From Gemmatimonadaceae bacterium (GTDB taxonomy: Bacteria; Gemmatimonadota; Gemmatimonadetes; Gemmatimonadales; Gemmatimonadaceae): DNA of 64,000 nt. The notes beneath the pieces were generated by a model. The model was not told the DNA's origin. It ran no database searches and worked only from the letters and a program-made list of their open reading frames with translations. This document shows, in pieces, positions 51,803 to 60,230 of this stretch (the first letter of the stretch is position 1; the number at the start of each line of letters is the position of its first letter). The translations under genes and the position numbers were made by a program. Location: positions 1 through 64,000 of the forward strand of contig DASQFN010000011.1 in assembly GCA_035633115.1 (NCBI GenBank), written 5' to 3'.

Positions 51803-52208
51803 GTCTCAGCAGAATCGCTGCGGCCATCGCATCGACGTCACCTTTTCGTCCGCGCGTCGATCCACCCATCTCGCGCACTGCGCGCAGAGAAGCTGCAGTC
51901 GTGAATCTCTCGTCGACGAATCGCACGGGCAGTCCAGTGCGTTTGCCAAGCTCGGCGCCGACGGCTCTCACTTCGCGCGTCCACGATGTTTCGTCTCCGT
52001 TCTGATCGAGCGGGAGCCCGAGCACAAAGCCCCGTGCCTCGAGCGCGGTGGCGCGTCTGATAATCTCCGCCACGGGAGGGCGCTTACCGGCGCGACGCAC
52101 GATGAAACCCGCGGGTGACGCAATCATCCCGAGCGGATCGCTGATGGCCAGTCCCACACGCTTCTCTCCGTAGTCCACAGCCAGATATCTGCCGAGCGCC
52201 GAAGTCAT
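51780..52208 (-). CDS. ruvX: RuvX/YqgF putative pre-16S rRNA nuclease
   Basis: 142 residues from ATG 52208 (MTSALGRYLAVDYGEKRVGLAISDP). The RNase H-like fold shows the catalytic Asp in AVDYG, GLPLDQNGDETSWTREVRAVGAELG, the second acidic site in VRFVDERFTTAAS, and the last in GDVDAMAAAILL. YqgF trims the 5' end of 16S rRNA precursors. It lies between rho (40 bases upstream) and mltG, in one minus-strand run. No good ribosome-binding site was found before either possible start. Confidence 0.92.
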   Translation of the reverse strand: MTSALGRYLAVDYGEKRVGLAISDPLGMIASPAGFIVRRAGKRPPVAEIIRRATALEARGFVLGLPLDQNGDETSWTREVRAVGAELGKRTGLPVRFVDERFTTAASLRAVREMGGSTRGRKGDVDAMAAAILLRHALDLPE

Positions 52209-52248
52209 GGAATGGGTGAGCAAATTGAGGAGATGCGTCCAGCCGGCG

Positions 52249-53505
52249 TCAACTCCCCTGCGCCATCTGCTGGAAGAACTCGGCGTTGTTCTTCGATTTC
52301 TTCATCTGTCGCAAGAGGAATTCCACCGCTTCCGCTTCCGGCATATCCGAGAGAAACTGGCGGAGCAGAAAGACGCGGTTCATCTCGGCCTGGGTGAGAA
52401 GAAGCTCTTCCTTTCTCGTTCCGGACTTGAAGATGTCGATTGCCGGGAAGACTCTCCGGTCGGCGATCTTCCTGTCGAGAACGAGCTCCATGTTGCCGGT
52501 TCCCTTGAACTCCTCGAAAATCACGTCGTCCATGCGTGATCCGGTCTCCGTAAGCGCGGTCGCGATGATCGTCATCGATCCTCCTCCGTCGATCTTTCGC
52601 GCGCTGCCGAAAAAACGCTTTGGCTTGTGAAGGCCTGCGGCATCGACGCCGCCGGAGAGAATCTTCCCGGACTGCGGTGCCATCGCGTTGTGCGCACGCG
52701 CAAATCGAGTGAGCGAATCGAGAAGAATCACCACGTCCTTGCCGCTCTCGACGAGACGCTTTGCCTTTTCCAGAACCATGTCCGCGACCTGAACGTGCCG
52801 CGCGGCACCCTCGTCGAAGGTCGAGCTGATGACTTCAGTGCGAACCGTGCTGGCGATCATCTCCGTGACTTCCTCGGGCCGCTCATCGATCAGCAGCATG
52901 ATGATCGTGACTTCCGGATGGTTCTCCGAAATGGAGTTGGCGATTTTCTGGAGGAGTATCGTTTTCCCGGCGCGCGGCGGCGAGACGATGATTCCGCGCT
53001 GGCCCTTGCCGATCGGAGCGAAGATGTCCACCACGCGCATCGAGAGGTCGCCGTCCTTCGACTCGAGGCGAAGACGTGTATCCGGATAGCGCGGCCGAAG
53101 GTTGTCGAACGGCACCCGCGACTTCGCCATCTCCGGGTCGAGCCCGTTGACGCTCTCCACCTTGAGCAGCGCGAGGTATTTCTCCCAGGCCTTTGGCGGC
53201 CGGACTTGTCCTCTGACCAGATCCCCCGTCAGCAGGCCGAAGCGCTTGATCTGGGACGGTGAGACGTAGATGTCGTCGGGTCCGGCGAGATAGCTGTAGT
53301 CCTGACTCCGCAGGAATCCGTAACCCTCGGGCAGTATCTCGAGCACGCCTTCGCCGTGCAGCGCGACATCCGAGTCGAGCAGGTTTTGCTCGATACGAAA
53401 AATCAGCTCAGGCTTAGTGACGACCGACGTTCCGGCGATCTTGAGACCGTCGGCCATGTCCTGCAGCTCGGTTACTGATTTGCGCTTGAGCTCTGCGATG
53501 TCCAC
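52249..53505 (-). CDS. rho: transcription termination factor Rho
   Basis: 418 residues. The N-terminal helix bundle [25 protein letters not shown] and the CSD RNA-binding fold ([40 protein letters not shown]) are followed by the RecA-type motor with Walker [12 protein letters not shown], Walker [17 protein letters not shown], the Q-loop and R-finger segments and [27 protein letters not shown]. Rho is a hexameric RNA helicase that ends transcription. Full family length, no insertion. A promoter is visible 115 bases upstream. Confidence 0.97.
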   Translation of the reverse strand: MDIAELKRKSVTELQDMADGLKIAGTSVVTKPELIFRIEQNLLDSDVALHGEGVLEILPEGYGFLRSQDYSYLAGPDDIYVSPSQIKRFGLLTGDLVRGQVRPPKAWEKYLALLKVESVNGLDPEMAKSRVPFDNLRPRYPDTRLRLESKDGDLSMRVVDIFAPIGKGQRGIIVSPPRAGKTILLQKIANSISENHPEVTIIMLLIDERPEEVTEMIASTVRTEVISSTFDEGAARHVQVADMVLEKAKRLVESGKDVVILLDSLTRFARAHNAMAPQSGKILSGGVDAAGLHKPKRFFGSARKIDGGGSMTIIATALTETGSRMDDVIFEEFKGTGNMELVLDRKIADRRVFPAIDIFKSGTRKEELLLTQAEMNRVFLLRQFLSDMPEAEAVEFLLRQMKKSKNNAEFFQQMAQGS

Positions 53506-53626
53506 TGCTAATGCGGAGGGGAAGAGAAGAGGGAAGCGCGGGGCGGGGCGCGCGTGCCCGGATTACTTGCGAAGATTCGTGTGCGGAGGGAAGACAACGG
53601 CTGTCCGGACCGTCGCTGTACTGGCG

Positions 53627-53655
53627 AACCTAACTGTACCTGAAAATCGGGTCAA
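53627..53655 (-). promoter_or_regulatory. sigma-70 promoter upstream of rho
   Basis: On the minus strand TTGACC (53655-53650), 17 bases, TAGGTT (53632-53627). It lies directly after the MCE gene stop and gives a leader of about 115 bases rich in G and A. Rho genes are often autoregulated through their leader, but no specific element was recognised. Confidence 0.6.
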
Positions 53656-53658
53656 GAT

Positions 53659-54606
53659 TCAAAACGACAGGTATCTCAACGGATGCTTCCTGAGGTCGAT
53701 CATGAGCGAGTCGAGGTTTGCCCGAGCCTGCCCCATCGCGCGCTTCAACGCGGTGTCGGAGCGCAGGCGCGAGACGCCTCCGCCCTCGGTCGAAAAGATC
53801 CGGCGAAGCGAATCGACTTCCGCTCTTACACTGGCGATTTCCCGCATCAAAGTGGAATCGCGGCGGAAGCGCCCGACGTTGCCGCTTCCGGACGATACCA
53901 GAAGCTTGATCGAATCCGTCTGCGCCATCACCCGGCGAATACGGTCGCCCAGTGCACCGCGATGGGCGAGTGCGAGCGTTCCACTTCCCTTAGTCGCGCG
54001 GTTCATGATATCCGCGCTCACGGCATGGGCGGAGCGCATCGAGGCCATGCCGGTCGATCGGAACTGGCCGATACTGGTCGTGCGATCGCTCATCAGCCGC
54101 AGGAGCCTCCCCGTGCTGTCAGCGACGCGGACGAGTCCCGCGGCAAGCGTGTCGATCTGGTCGTCGATGCCTGGCTTTCCTCCGACGAGTGCCGCGATCG
54201 TGTCACCGCTTTTCACCGGTGGAGCTGCCGCTGTGCCCCCACCGATGTAGACCACCGGACTGCCGATGAGATTTCCGCCGGCGCGTATGTCGCCGAACGA
54301 GTTTTTCCGGATCAGGTGGAAACGGTCGGCCATGATTTCCGTCTCGATGGCGAGCCGGTGGAGCGTGTCCACCGTGACCGGCCGAAACGTGATGTTCTTC
54401 ACCAGCCCGACTTTCCGGCCGAGCAGCCACACGTCAGTCCCCTTGAGAACGCCTGGAGCGTGGTCGACCGTGACGTAGAGTGTCTCGGTATCGCCGTGCA
54501 GCGCGCCTACGCGGGCGAACAGGAGGATGGAGAGGACGGCGACGGTAACTCCCGCAACGCAGAGCAGACCGATCTTCAGCTCGCTCCAGTGGACCTTCGA
54601 TGCCAT
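53659..54606 (-). CDS. MCE/MlaD domain protein
   Basis: 315 residues. One N-terminal membrane helix (LKIGLLCVAGVTVAVLSILLFARVG) and an MCE domain (about 42-130): LYVTVDHAPGVLKGTDVWLLGRKVGLVKNITFRPV and DIRAGGNLIGSPVVYIGGG. The rest is a long helical part with heptad-like spacing (LREIASVRAEVDSLRRIF; ALKRAMGQARANLDSLMIDL). MCE proteins form hexameric rings or tubes that carry lipids between membranes. The partner MlaE/MlaF genes are not in this window. Probably anchored in the inner membrane. Confidence 0.92.
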   Translation of the reverse strand: MASKVHWSELKIGLLCVAGVTVAVLSILLFARVGALHGDTETLYVTVDHAPGVLKGTDVWLLGRKVGLVKNITFRPVTVDTLHRLAIETEIMADRFHLIRKNSFGDIRAGGNLIGSPVVYIGGGTAAAPPVKSGDTIAALVGGKPGIDDQIDTLAAGLVRVADSTGRLLRLMSDRTTSIGQFRSTGMASMRSAHAVSADIMNRATKGSGTLALAHRGALGDRIRRVMAQTDSIKLLVSSGSGNVGRFRRDSTLMREIASVRAEVDSLRRIFSTEGGGVSRLRSDTALKRAMGQARANLDSLMIDLRKHPLRYLSF

Positions 54607-54672
54607 TCAGAAAGCTACCGGGAGGGGAAGCTGGCGAGCAATCTCGGGCCGCAAAGGGGAACGGAAAAGGAA

Positions 54673-54698
54673 CGGCCACGCTCCTGAAAGCGTGGCCG
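54673..54698 (-). terminator. intrinsic terminator of the subtilisin-like gene
   Basis: CGGCCACGCT pairs over ten bases with AGCGTGGCCG around a six-base loop; on the minus strand it is followed by TTCCTTTTCC. It lies 21 bases after the S8 peptidase stop. Confidence 0.75.
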
Positions 54699-54718
54699 CC
54701 CGTTTCCGCGAGCGTGTT

Positions 54719-55903
54719 CTAGAAGTTGGAGAACAACAAATGCGCGTTGGTCGACTTGGAGCTCTTGACGATGTTCCTGGACGTGCGATCGTACAATGCG
54801 TCACGAACGGTCTGCGAGCTGGCGCTACCGTTTCCTGCGACGGATAGATAGAGCGCCGCTACGCCCGCGGTGTGAGGCGCCGCCATGGACGTTCCGCTGA
54901 TCGTTTTCGTTCCGCTTCCCGTCCACGCGGAGGTGATGCTCACCCCCGGAGCGAACCAATCCACACACTTCCCGTAGTTCGACCATGATGCCTTTGCGTC
55001 GCTCGAGTTTGTCGCTCCAATCGTCATCGCGTTGGCTACTCGCGCCGGAGACGACTTGCACGCGTCCTGTGCGATTCCAATCCAGTTTCCATTTCCCGCC
55101 GCGACCGCGGTGGCGACGCCGGCGTTGATCATGTTATTGACCGCCGCGTCGACGGAGCTGTTGGCGCCTCCGCCGAGGGACATGTTCGCAACTGCCGGGG
55201 TGGTGCCCGCTGCGTGATTCTGTACCACCCAGTTCATGCCGGCGATGACGCCGCTCCACGAGCCGGAGCCGTTGCAGTCGAGGACGCGAACCGCCTTGAG
55301 CGAGACATTCTTGGCGATGCCGTAGGTCGTGCCGCCGACAGTGCCGGCCACATGGGTGCCGTGCCCGTTACAATCCTGTCCGTTGCCGTTAAACGAGTCA
55401 TAGCCGACGCTCGCCCGGCTGCCGAACTGGGCGTGGCCGGTTTCGATTCCAGTGTCGATGATGTAGGCCGTTACGCCGTTGCCGGTCGCCGTGTAGGAGT
55501 ATGTGCCGCTCAGCGGAAGGCTGCCCTGATCGACGCGATCGATGCCCCACGTCGCGTTGTACTGCGTTGCGGAGGCGCGCGCGATTCCATCCGGCTCGAT
55601 GCGCAACACGCGAGCGTCCCGCATCAGACCGCTTCTGGCGGCTTCGGATATGTCACCTGCAAATCCGTTGAGCACCGCGTGGTAGACGAAATCCGGTCGG
55701 GCGCCATGTTCCGCCGCGACTGTCGACGGGTCCACGCCATCACGCAGGGTGATGATGAATCGGCCGGGAATCACATCGGCGTTGTCCGAGGCCGCAGAGT
55801 ACGACACATTCGGAGTTGCCGACGGATTGGTTGGCTCGGACATTTCCGAGCAGGCAGCCACGGCGAACGCGGCCACCAGTGCCAGCGCGAGATTCCTTTT
55901 CAT
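54719..55903 (-). CDS. S8 subtilisin-like peptidase (proteinase K type), lipoprotein
   Basis: 394 residues. Signal peptide with lipobox VAAC, then an I9 inhibitor propeptide ([40 protein letters not shown]). The catalytic triad is clear: Asp in [12 protein letters not shown], His in [13 protein letters not shown], Ser in [19 protein letters not shown]; oxyanion Asn region VAAGNGN. Two Cys-containing segments (DCNGSG, ACKSSPA) match proteinase K-type disulphides. It likely degrades proteins outside the cell or at the outer membrane after self-removal of the propeptide. GGAG precedes the ATG. Confidence 0.95.
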   Translation of the reverse strand: MKRNLALALVAAFAVAACSEMSEPTNPSATPNVSYSAASDNADVIPGRFIITLRDGVDPSTVAAEHGARPDFVYHAVLNGFAGDISEAARSGLMRDARVLRIEPDGIARASATQYNATWGIDRVDQGSLPLSGTYSYTATGNGVTAYIIDTGIETGHAQFGSRASVGYDSFNGNGQDCNGHGTHVAGTVGGTTYGIAKNVSLKAVRVLDCNGSGSWSGVIAGMNWVVQNHAAGTTPAVANMSLGGGANSSVDAAVNNMINAGVATAVAAGNGNWIGIAQDACKSSPARVANAMTIGATNSSDAKASWSNYGKCVDWFAPGVSITSAWTGSGTKTISGTSMAAPHTAGVAALYLSVAGNGSASSQTVRDALYDRTSRNIVKSSKSTNAHLLFSNF

Positions 55904-56026
55904 CTATTTTTCTCCGCAACGATGTTTGGGCCGTCGCGTGGGCCTGACCAGAAAACGCGACGGAACGGTTGAAGAATCCTTGTCGCCTGTCGTCACCAGA
56001 AAACGGTTTGGACAGAGGAGACAATG

Positions 56027-56055
56027 AATATATAAACATCTGGTAATCGCCGCAA
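56027..56055 (-). promoter_or_regulatory. possible promoter of the S8 peptidase gene
   Basis: On the minus strand TTGCGG (56055-56050), 17 bases, TATATT (56032-56027), giving a leader of about 115 bases. The rest of the 327-base gap between the S8 gene and the tRNA shows nothing further that I can support. Confidence 0.5.
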
Positions 56056-56230
56056 TACCCAGAGCCCCCTGGGCTGGCGTCGACGCCTGCCGGATCACGC
56101 TCAATGCGATCGAGGCGACCAAATCACCAAAGACATCGGCGGCCGCATCGCTTCGAAGCTGCGCTGGTTAGACATGCGCGACATCAATCTCGTCTTCACG
56201 CATCAGATACTGCAGCGGGTTTGGCGGGAA

Positions 56231-56304
56231 TGCGCGCGGCGGGATTCGAACCCACGACCTTCGGCTCCGGAGGCCGACGCTCTATCCAGCTGAGCTACGC
56301 GCGC
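56231..56304 (-). tRNA. tRNA-Arg (anticodon CCG)
   Basis: Reading the minus strand: acceptor GCGCGCG pairs with CGCGCGC, then TA, a D-arm GCTCAGCTGGATAGAGC, an anticodon stem TCGGC/GCCGA with loop CTCCGGA (anticodon CCG, codon CGG), and a T-arm with GGTTCGAATCC. The CCA end is not encoded (TTCC follows the discriminator A). All arms pair, so the gene looks functional. It stands alone, 70 bases before icd on the other strand. Confidence 0.96.
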
Positions 56305-56375
56305 GCAGTCGGATACTAACCCGCGCGGTAGTGAGGGTCAACGCGGCCCCGCAATTGCTCGGTTAGCTTCCCGCG

Positions 56376-57818
56376 ATGCTATTCGGAACGCGAAAAATCA
56401 CCGTGATACCGGGCGACGGTATCGGGCCCGAAGTGATGTCTGCCGCCCTGAAGGTTGTCGACGCCAGCGGCGTCGCGATCGAGGCGGAAGTGCGACAGGC
56501 GGGGGCGAGAGTCTTCGCCCAGGGAATCGAGTCCGGAGTGCCGCCCGATACCGTCGATTCCATCCGCGACACGAAGGTTCTTCTCAAGGGTCCCCTCGAG
56601 ACGCCCATCGGTCACGGAAACAAGTCGGCGAACGTCACCCTCCGGACCCTTTTCGAGACGTTCGGAAATCTGCGTCCGGTGCGCGAGCTGCCCGGCGTCA
56701 CGACGCCGTTCACCGGGAGAAAGCTCGACATCGTGATCGTCCGTGAGAACGTCGAAGATCTGTACACGGGAATCGAGTACATGCAGACGCCGGCTGTCGC
56801 CGAAGCGCTCAAGATCATTACGCGCAGCGGTTGCGAGAGGATCGTCGAGCTGGCGTTCGAGTTCGCACTGGCGGCCGGCCGTGAGCGCGTTCATTGTGCG
56901 ACAAAGTCCAACATCCTCAAGCTCACGGAGGGAATGCTCCAGCACACATTCGAGGCCATGGCCCCGCGGTACCCGTCAATCGAAGCGAAGCACATTCTGA
57001 TCGACAACTGCGCACATCAGCTTGCAATGCGGCCTGAACAGTTCGACGTAATAGTGACGACGAACATGAACGGCGACATCCTCAGCGACCTCACGTCGGG
57101 CCTCACGGGGGGCCTCGGCTTCGCCCCCTCGGCCAACATCGGGAGCGATGTGGCAATCTTCGAGGCTGTGCACGGGTCGGCGCCGGACATCGCGGGCAAG
57201 AACATCGCAAATCCGACAGCGCTGATTCTGAGCGCGGCGATGATGCTACGCCACATCGGGGAAGGGAAATCTGCAAACCGCATCGAGCAGGCCGTTCTGG
57301 TCACGCTCGAGAGCGGTGTCAGAAGCGCCGACATGGCCGGATCACGCAAGCCTTCCTCGACAACCGAGTTTGCGGATGCAGTGATCTCGAATCTCGGAAA
57401 GGTCTCCGCGACGAGCGGTTCCCGTGATTTCCAGGCTGTGCGTCTGCCTGAACGAGCCACTGAAGTGGCCGCGACTCCGGTTGAGATACGCAAGGTCACT
57501 GGCGTTGACATCTTCGTTGAGAGCACGCTGCAGCCGGACGAGCTTGGCGACGAGCTCATTGCGGCAGCGGATCGAACCAGATTCTCGCTGCATGCCATTA
57601 CAAATCGTGGAAATACGGTCTACCCCGCGCCGGCTCGCTCGGTGAGCCTGGTGGACCAGTACCGCTGCCGCTTTCTCGCGAAGGACCGACACGGTGACAT
57701 ATCCGACCCGGAGATCCTCTCGCTTCTCACTCACGTCGGGGAGACTCTCCGCTGGATGCACGTCGAGAAGCTCCAGCTTTTCGACGGGGATGATGGCTTC
57801 AGCCGGACTCCGAAATAA
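56376..57818 (+). CDS. icd: NADP isocitrate dehydrogenase, Thermus/Rickettsia type
   Basis: 480 residues. ITVIPGDGIGPEVM, GPLETPIGHGNKSANVTLRTLFETFGNLRPVRELPG (substrate arginines), VRENVEDLYTGIEYM, KSNILKLTEGM, DNCAHQLAMRPEQFDVIVTTNMNGDILSDL (metal Asp and catalytic Lys/Tyr region) and AVHGSAPDIAGKNIANPTA define the isocitrate/isopropylmalate dehydrogenase family. A C-terminal extension of about 130 residues (VTGVDIFVESTLQPDELGDELI...) is the mark of the long Icd of Thermus and Rickettsia. It converts isocitrate to 2-oxoglutarate in the TCA cycle. Isopropylmalate dehydrogenases lack the extension. Confidence 0.92.
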   Translation: MLFGTRKITVIPGDGIGPEVMSAALKVVDASGVAIEAEVRQAGARVFAQGIESGVPPDTVDSIRDTKVLLKGPLETPIGHGNKSANVTLRTLFETFGNLRPVRELPGVTTPFTGRKLDIVIVRENVEDLYTGIEYMQTPAVAEALKIITRSGCERIVELAFEFALAAGRERVHCATKSNILKLTEGMLQHTFEAMAPRYPSIEAKHILIDNCAHQLAMRPEQFDVIVTTNMNGDILSDLTSGLTGGLGFAPSANIGSDVAIFEAVHGSAPDIAGKNIANPTALILSAAMMLRHIGEGKSANRIEQAVLVTLESGVRSADMAGSRKPSSTTEFADAVISNLGKVSATSGSRDFQAVRLPERATEVAATPVEIRKVTGVDIFVESTLQPDELGDELIAAADRTRFSLHAITNRGNTVYPAPARSVSLVDQYRCRFLAKDRHGDISDPEILSLLTHVGETLRWMHVEKLQLFDGDDGFSRTPK

Positions 57819-57918
57819 TCCGGCGATTGGAACCCATTCTTACAAAGCCCTTACTCCAGCGTCTCTAACCCGGGGTATCGTTCTGGGGTAAACAACAAAA
57901 AATCCTCAACAGCTAACC

Positions 57919-59598
57919 ATGACAAGATCGATCCGACACATCGTTCCGGCCCTGGTCGTTGCTGCGACAGCTCTTTGCTCGAGCCTCGCGTCGGCGCAGT
58001 CGAAGCTGCCGCTCAAGATGGCACCCAAGCCGACGACCGCGGCGATTACTGCGGCCGACCTGATGACTCGAGTGTACATATTTGCCGACGATTCGATGAT
58101 GGGTCGGCGCGCAGGAGCAGAGGGTGCACTGAAGGGGACGATGTACATCGAGCGCGAAGTTCGGCGGCTCGGCCTCACGCCGGGTGGAGAGAACGGCACC
58201 TTCTTGCAGGCGGTACCGCTCATCACGCGGACTCTGGATACCACCTCGGCAATCACTGCCGACACCCAGCCCGTTGTTATCGGCACCGACTACTTCCCGC
58301 TCAGCGCCGCGGGCGTTGTCAGGCCAATCGACGGGGCTCAGGTCATCTTCGCCGGGAACGCAGCGGATTCTACATCGTCGATCACACCGGAGCAGGCCGC
58401 GGGTAAGATCGTGTTCATCATTGCGGGAACGGCGGCTGCCGCCCGCCGGTTCCCTGCCGCCGCAGGCTTCATGACGGTCATTCCCGAGGGTCAGCTCAAT
58501 CAGTTCCGCGCTTTTGCCACCGGTAGCTCGACCCGACTCAGAAGTGATGCCGACACCGCGCGGTCGCGGCTCACAATTGGCGTCCTTCCGGCGGCGGTCA
58601 CGAAATTTCTGGGGGTGCCTCTGGAGAACGCGCGGCCCGGCACTCTCGGTCGCACGCTGCGCGGCACCGTTCGGTACAACGTGACCGAGTCTCCGGCGAG
58701 AAACGTCATTGCGATCCTGCCTGGAAGCGACCCGAAGCTGCGCAGCCAGTACGTGGCCATCGGAGCTCATAGCGATCACGTCGGGCGTCGCCGCGCTGGT
58801 CCTCTCGATCACGACTCCCTCAAGGTGTTCAACGAAATAGCTGAGCGTATCTATAACGCGCGCACCGGACAGGGTACGCGGTTTCCGGGAACGGGGCTCA
58901 CCGAGCCAGAGCGCGCTTCAATTCGCGTAAACGTCGACAGCCTTCGACGGATTCGCCCTGCACGGCCCGACTCCATCTACAATGGAGCGGACGATGACGG
59001 ATCGGGATCAATGGGCGTCCTGGAGATCGCCGAAAAGTTCGCGCTCTCGCGGACAAAACCGAAGCGATCCCTGATCTTCGTCTGGCACACGGCGGAAGAG
59101 CTTGGCCTGTTCGGGGCTGAGTGGTTCACCGATCATCCAACGGTTCCACGCGATTCGATCGTCGCACAGCTCAACATCGACATGATCGGCCGCGGCGAAG
59201 CTCAGGATCTTCCCGGCGGCGGTCCGAACTTCCTTCAGCTGATCGGGAGCCGCCGTCTGTCAACGGAGCTTGGGGACATCGTCGAGTCAGTGAACAAGAG
59301 CCGAAACCACGGGTTCGTCTTCGACTACAGCTTCGACGCGAACGGACACCCTGAGATTATGTACTGCCGGAGCGATCACTACGAGTACGCCCGCTATGGC
59401 ATTCCGATCACCTTCTTCACGACAGCAGGGCACAGCGACTATCACCAGCTCACCGATGAGCCGCAGTACATCGCCTATCCGCACCTCCAGAAAGTCACGG
59501 CTTTCGTAGCCGACGTCGCGGAACATGTCGCGAACCTGGACCACCGCGTAGTCGTGGACAAGCCGAAGCCCGATCCGAAGGGGCAATGCGTACAGTAG
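57919..59598 (+). CDS. M28 family metallopeptidase, exported
   Basis: 559 residues with signal peptide MTRSIRHIVPALVVAATALCSSLASAQ. A protease-associated (PA) domain is inserted at about 120-220 (AGKIVFIIAGTAAAARRFPAAAG). Zinc ligands of the M28 aminopeptidase core are visible: IGAHSDHVG (His), NGADDDGSGSMGVLEIAEKF (Asp), HTAEELGLFGAEWF (catalytic Glu-Glu), LNIDMIGRG (Asp) and GHSDYHQLTDEP (His). It would trim peptides in the periplasm or outside. No ribosome-binding site is visible before the ATG, so the real start signal is uncertain. Confidence 0.93.
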   Translation: MTRSIRHIVPALVVAATALCSSLASAQSKLPLKMAPKPTTAAITAADLMTRVYIFADDSMMGRRAGAEGALKGTMYIEREVRRLGLTPGGENGTFLQAVPLITRTLDTTSAITADTQPVVIGTDYFPLSAAGVVRPIDGAQVIFAGNAADSTSSITPEQAAGKIVFIIAGTAAAARRFPAAAGFMTVIPEGQLNQFRAFATGSSTRLRSDADTARSRLTIGVLPAAVTKFLGVPLENARPGTLGRTLRGTVRYNVTESPARNVIAILPGSDPKLRSQYVAIGAHSDHVGRRRAGPLDHDSLKVFNEIAERIYNARTGQGTRFPGTGLTEPERASIRVNVDSLRRIRPARPDSIYNGADDDGSGSMGVLEIAEKFALSRTKPKRSLIFVWHTAEELGLFGAEWFTDHPTVPRDSIVAQLNIDMIGRGEAQDLPGGGPNFLQLIGSRRLSTELGDIVESVNKSRNHGFVFDYSFDANGHPEIMYCRSDHYEYARYGIPITFFTTAGHSDYHQLTDEPQYIAYPHLQKVTAFVADVAEHVANLDHRVVVDKPKPDPKGQCVQ

Positions 59599-59604
59599 AG
59601 CTCG

Positions 59605-60111
59605 TTAGCGCTCCGTTCGGTGCTCCGAAATCTGGAATGCGATGAAGGACTTGATCGCCTGCAGGGCCTCTGGATCTTCAGTGCGGATGTGGACTACACC
59701 TCCGTGCGGGAGATCCTCGACCGAGTAGGAGATCCGGTTCGCCCGCTGAGTCATCACCGATGTGCCAGGCACCGGCTTTTCGTGCACGAATCCCGGCACC
59801 GCAAAGTTGCCGCGCGCGAATGATCGCGCGATCATGAGAAGGTGCGCGCGGATCTGAGTTATGCCCAGCTCGTCATGCACTCCGCGCTCGAGAATGATGT
59901 CGCCTCCCTGGGATGTCGTCTCGAATCGGTGCGCCATTGCCATCGGGTCGACACCAACCGCCTTGCCGTGTCGCACGTCCATCGCGTTGAACGCACTGTC
60001 AGCCTCACTCGAGGAAACCGGCTCAAGTGCCCCGGCGGCCTGAGCTCGTTTCCCTGCGTCGCAGCCGGCGATGAGAAGTGTCGCGAGTGCAAGCGCTGCA
60101 GCGTGTCGCAT
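59605..60111 (-). CDS. lipoprotein of unknown function, 168 aa
   Basis: ATG 60111 with AAGGAG six bases upstream gives MRHAAALALATLLIAGC, a lipoprotein signal. The mature protein reads VDPMAMAHRFETTSQGGDIILERGVHDELGITQIRAHLLMIARSFARGNFAVPGFVHEKPVPGT and VMTQRANRISYSVEDLPHGGVVHIRTEDPEALQAIKSFIAFQISEHRT, with several conserved-looking His residues that could bind metal. I do not recognise a named family. Convergent with the M28 gene (six bases between stops) and divergent from the amidase. Confidence 0.8.
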   Translation of the reverse strand: MRHAAALALATLLIAGCDAGKRAQAAGALEPVSSSEADSAFNAMDVRHGKAVGVDPMAMAHRFETTSQGGDIILERGVHDELGITQIRAHLLMIARSFARGNFAVPGFVHEKPVPGTSVMTQRANRISYSVEDLPHGGVVHIRTEDPEALQAIKSFIAFQISEHRTER

Positions 60112-60230
60112 GAGGTCTCCTTGTAGGTACTGCGCAGTACCCACCGTTCAAGAACCGCGCCTGAGCGGGATGGCGAAATCCCGACGCGCAACGTCTTTTT
60201 AGGCTCTCAACTCGGCCAAGGAGACGGACG

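Noticed and set aside
53506-53626. possible regulatory RNA in the rho leader
   Set aside because: Purine-rich but without a stable fold that I can draw by eye; nothing to support a named element.
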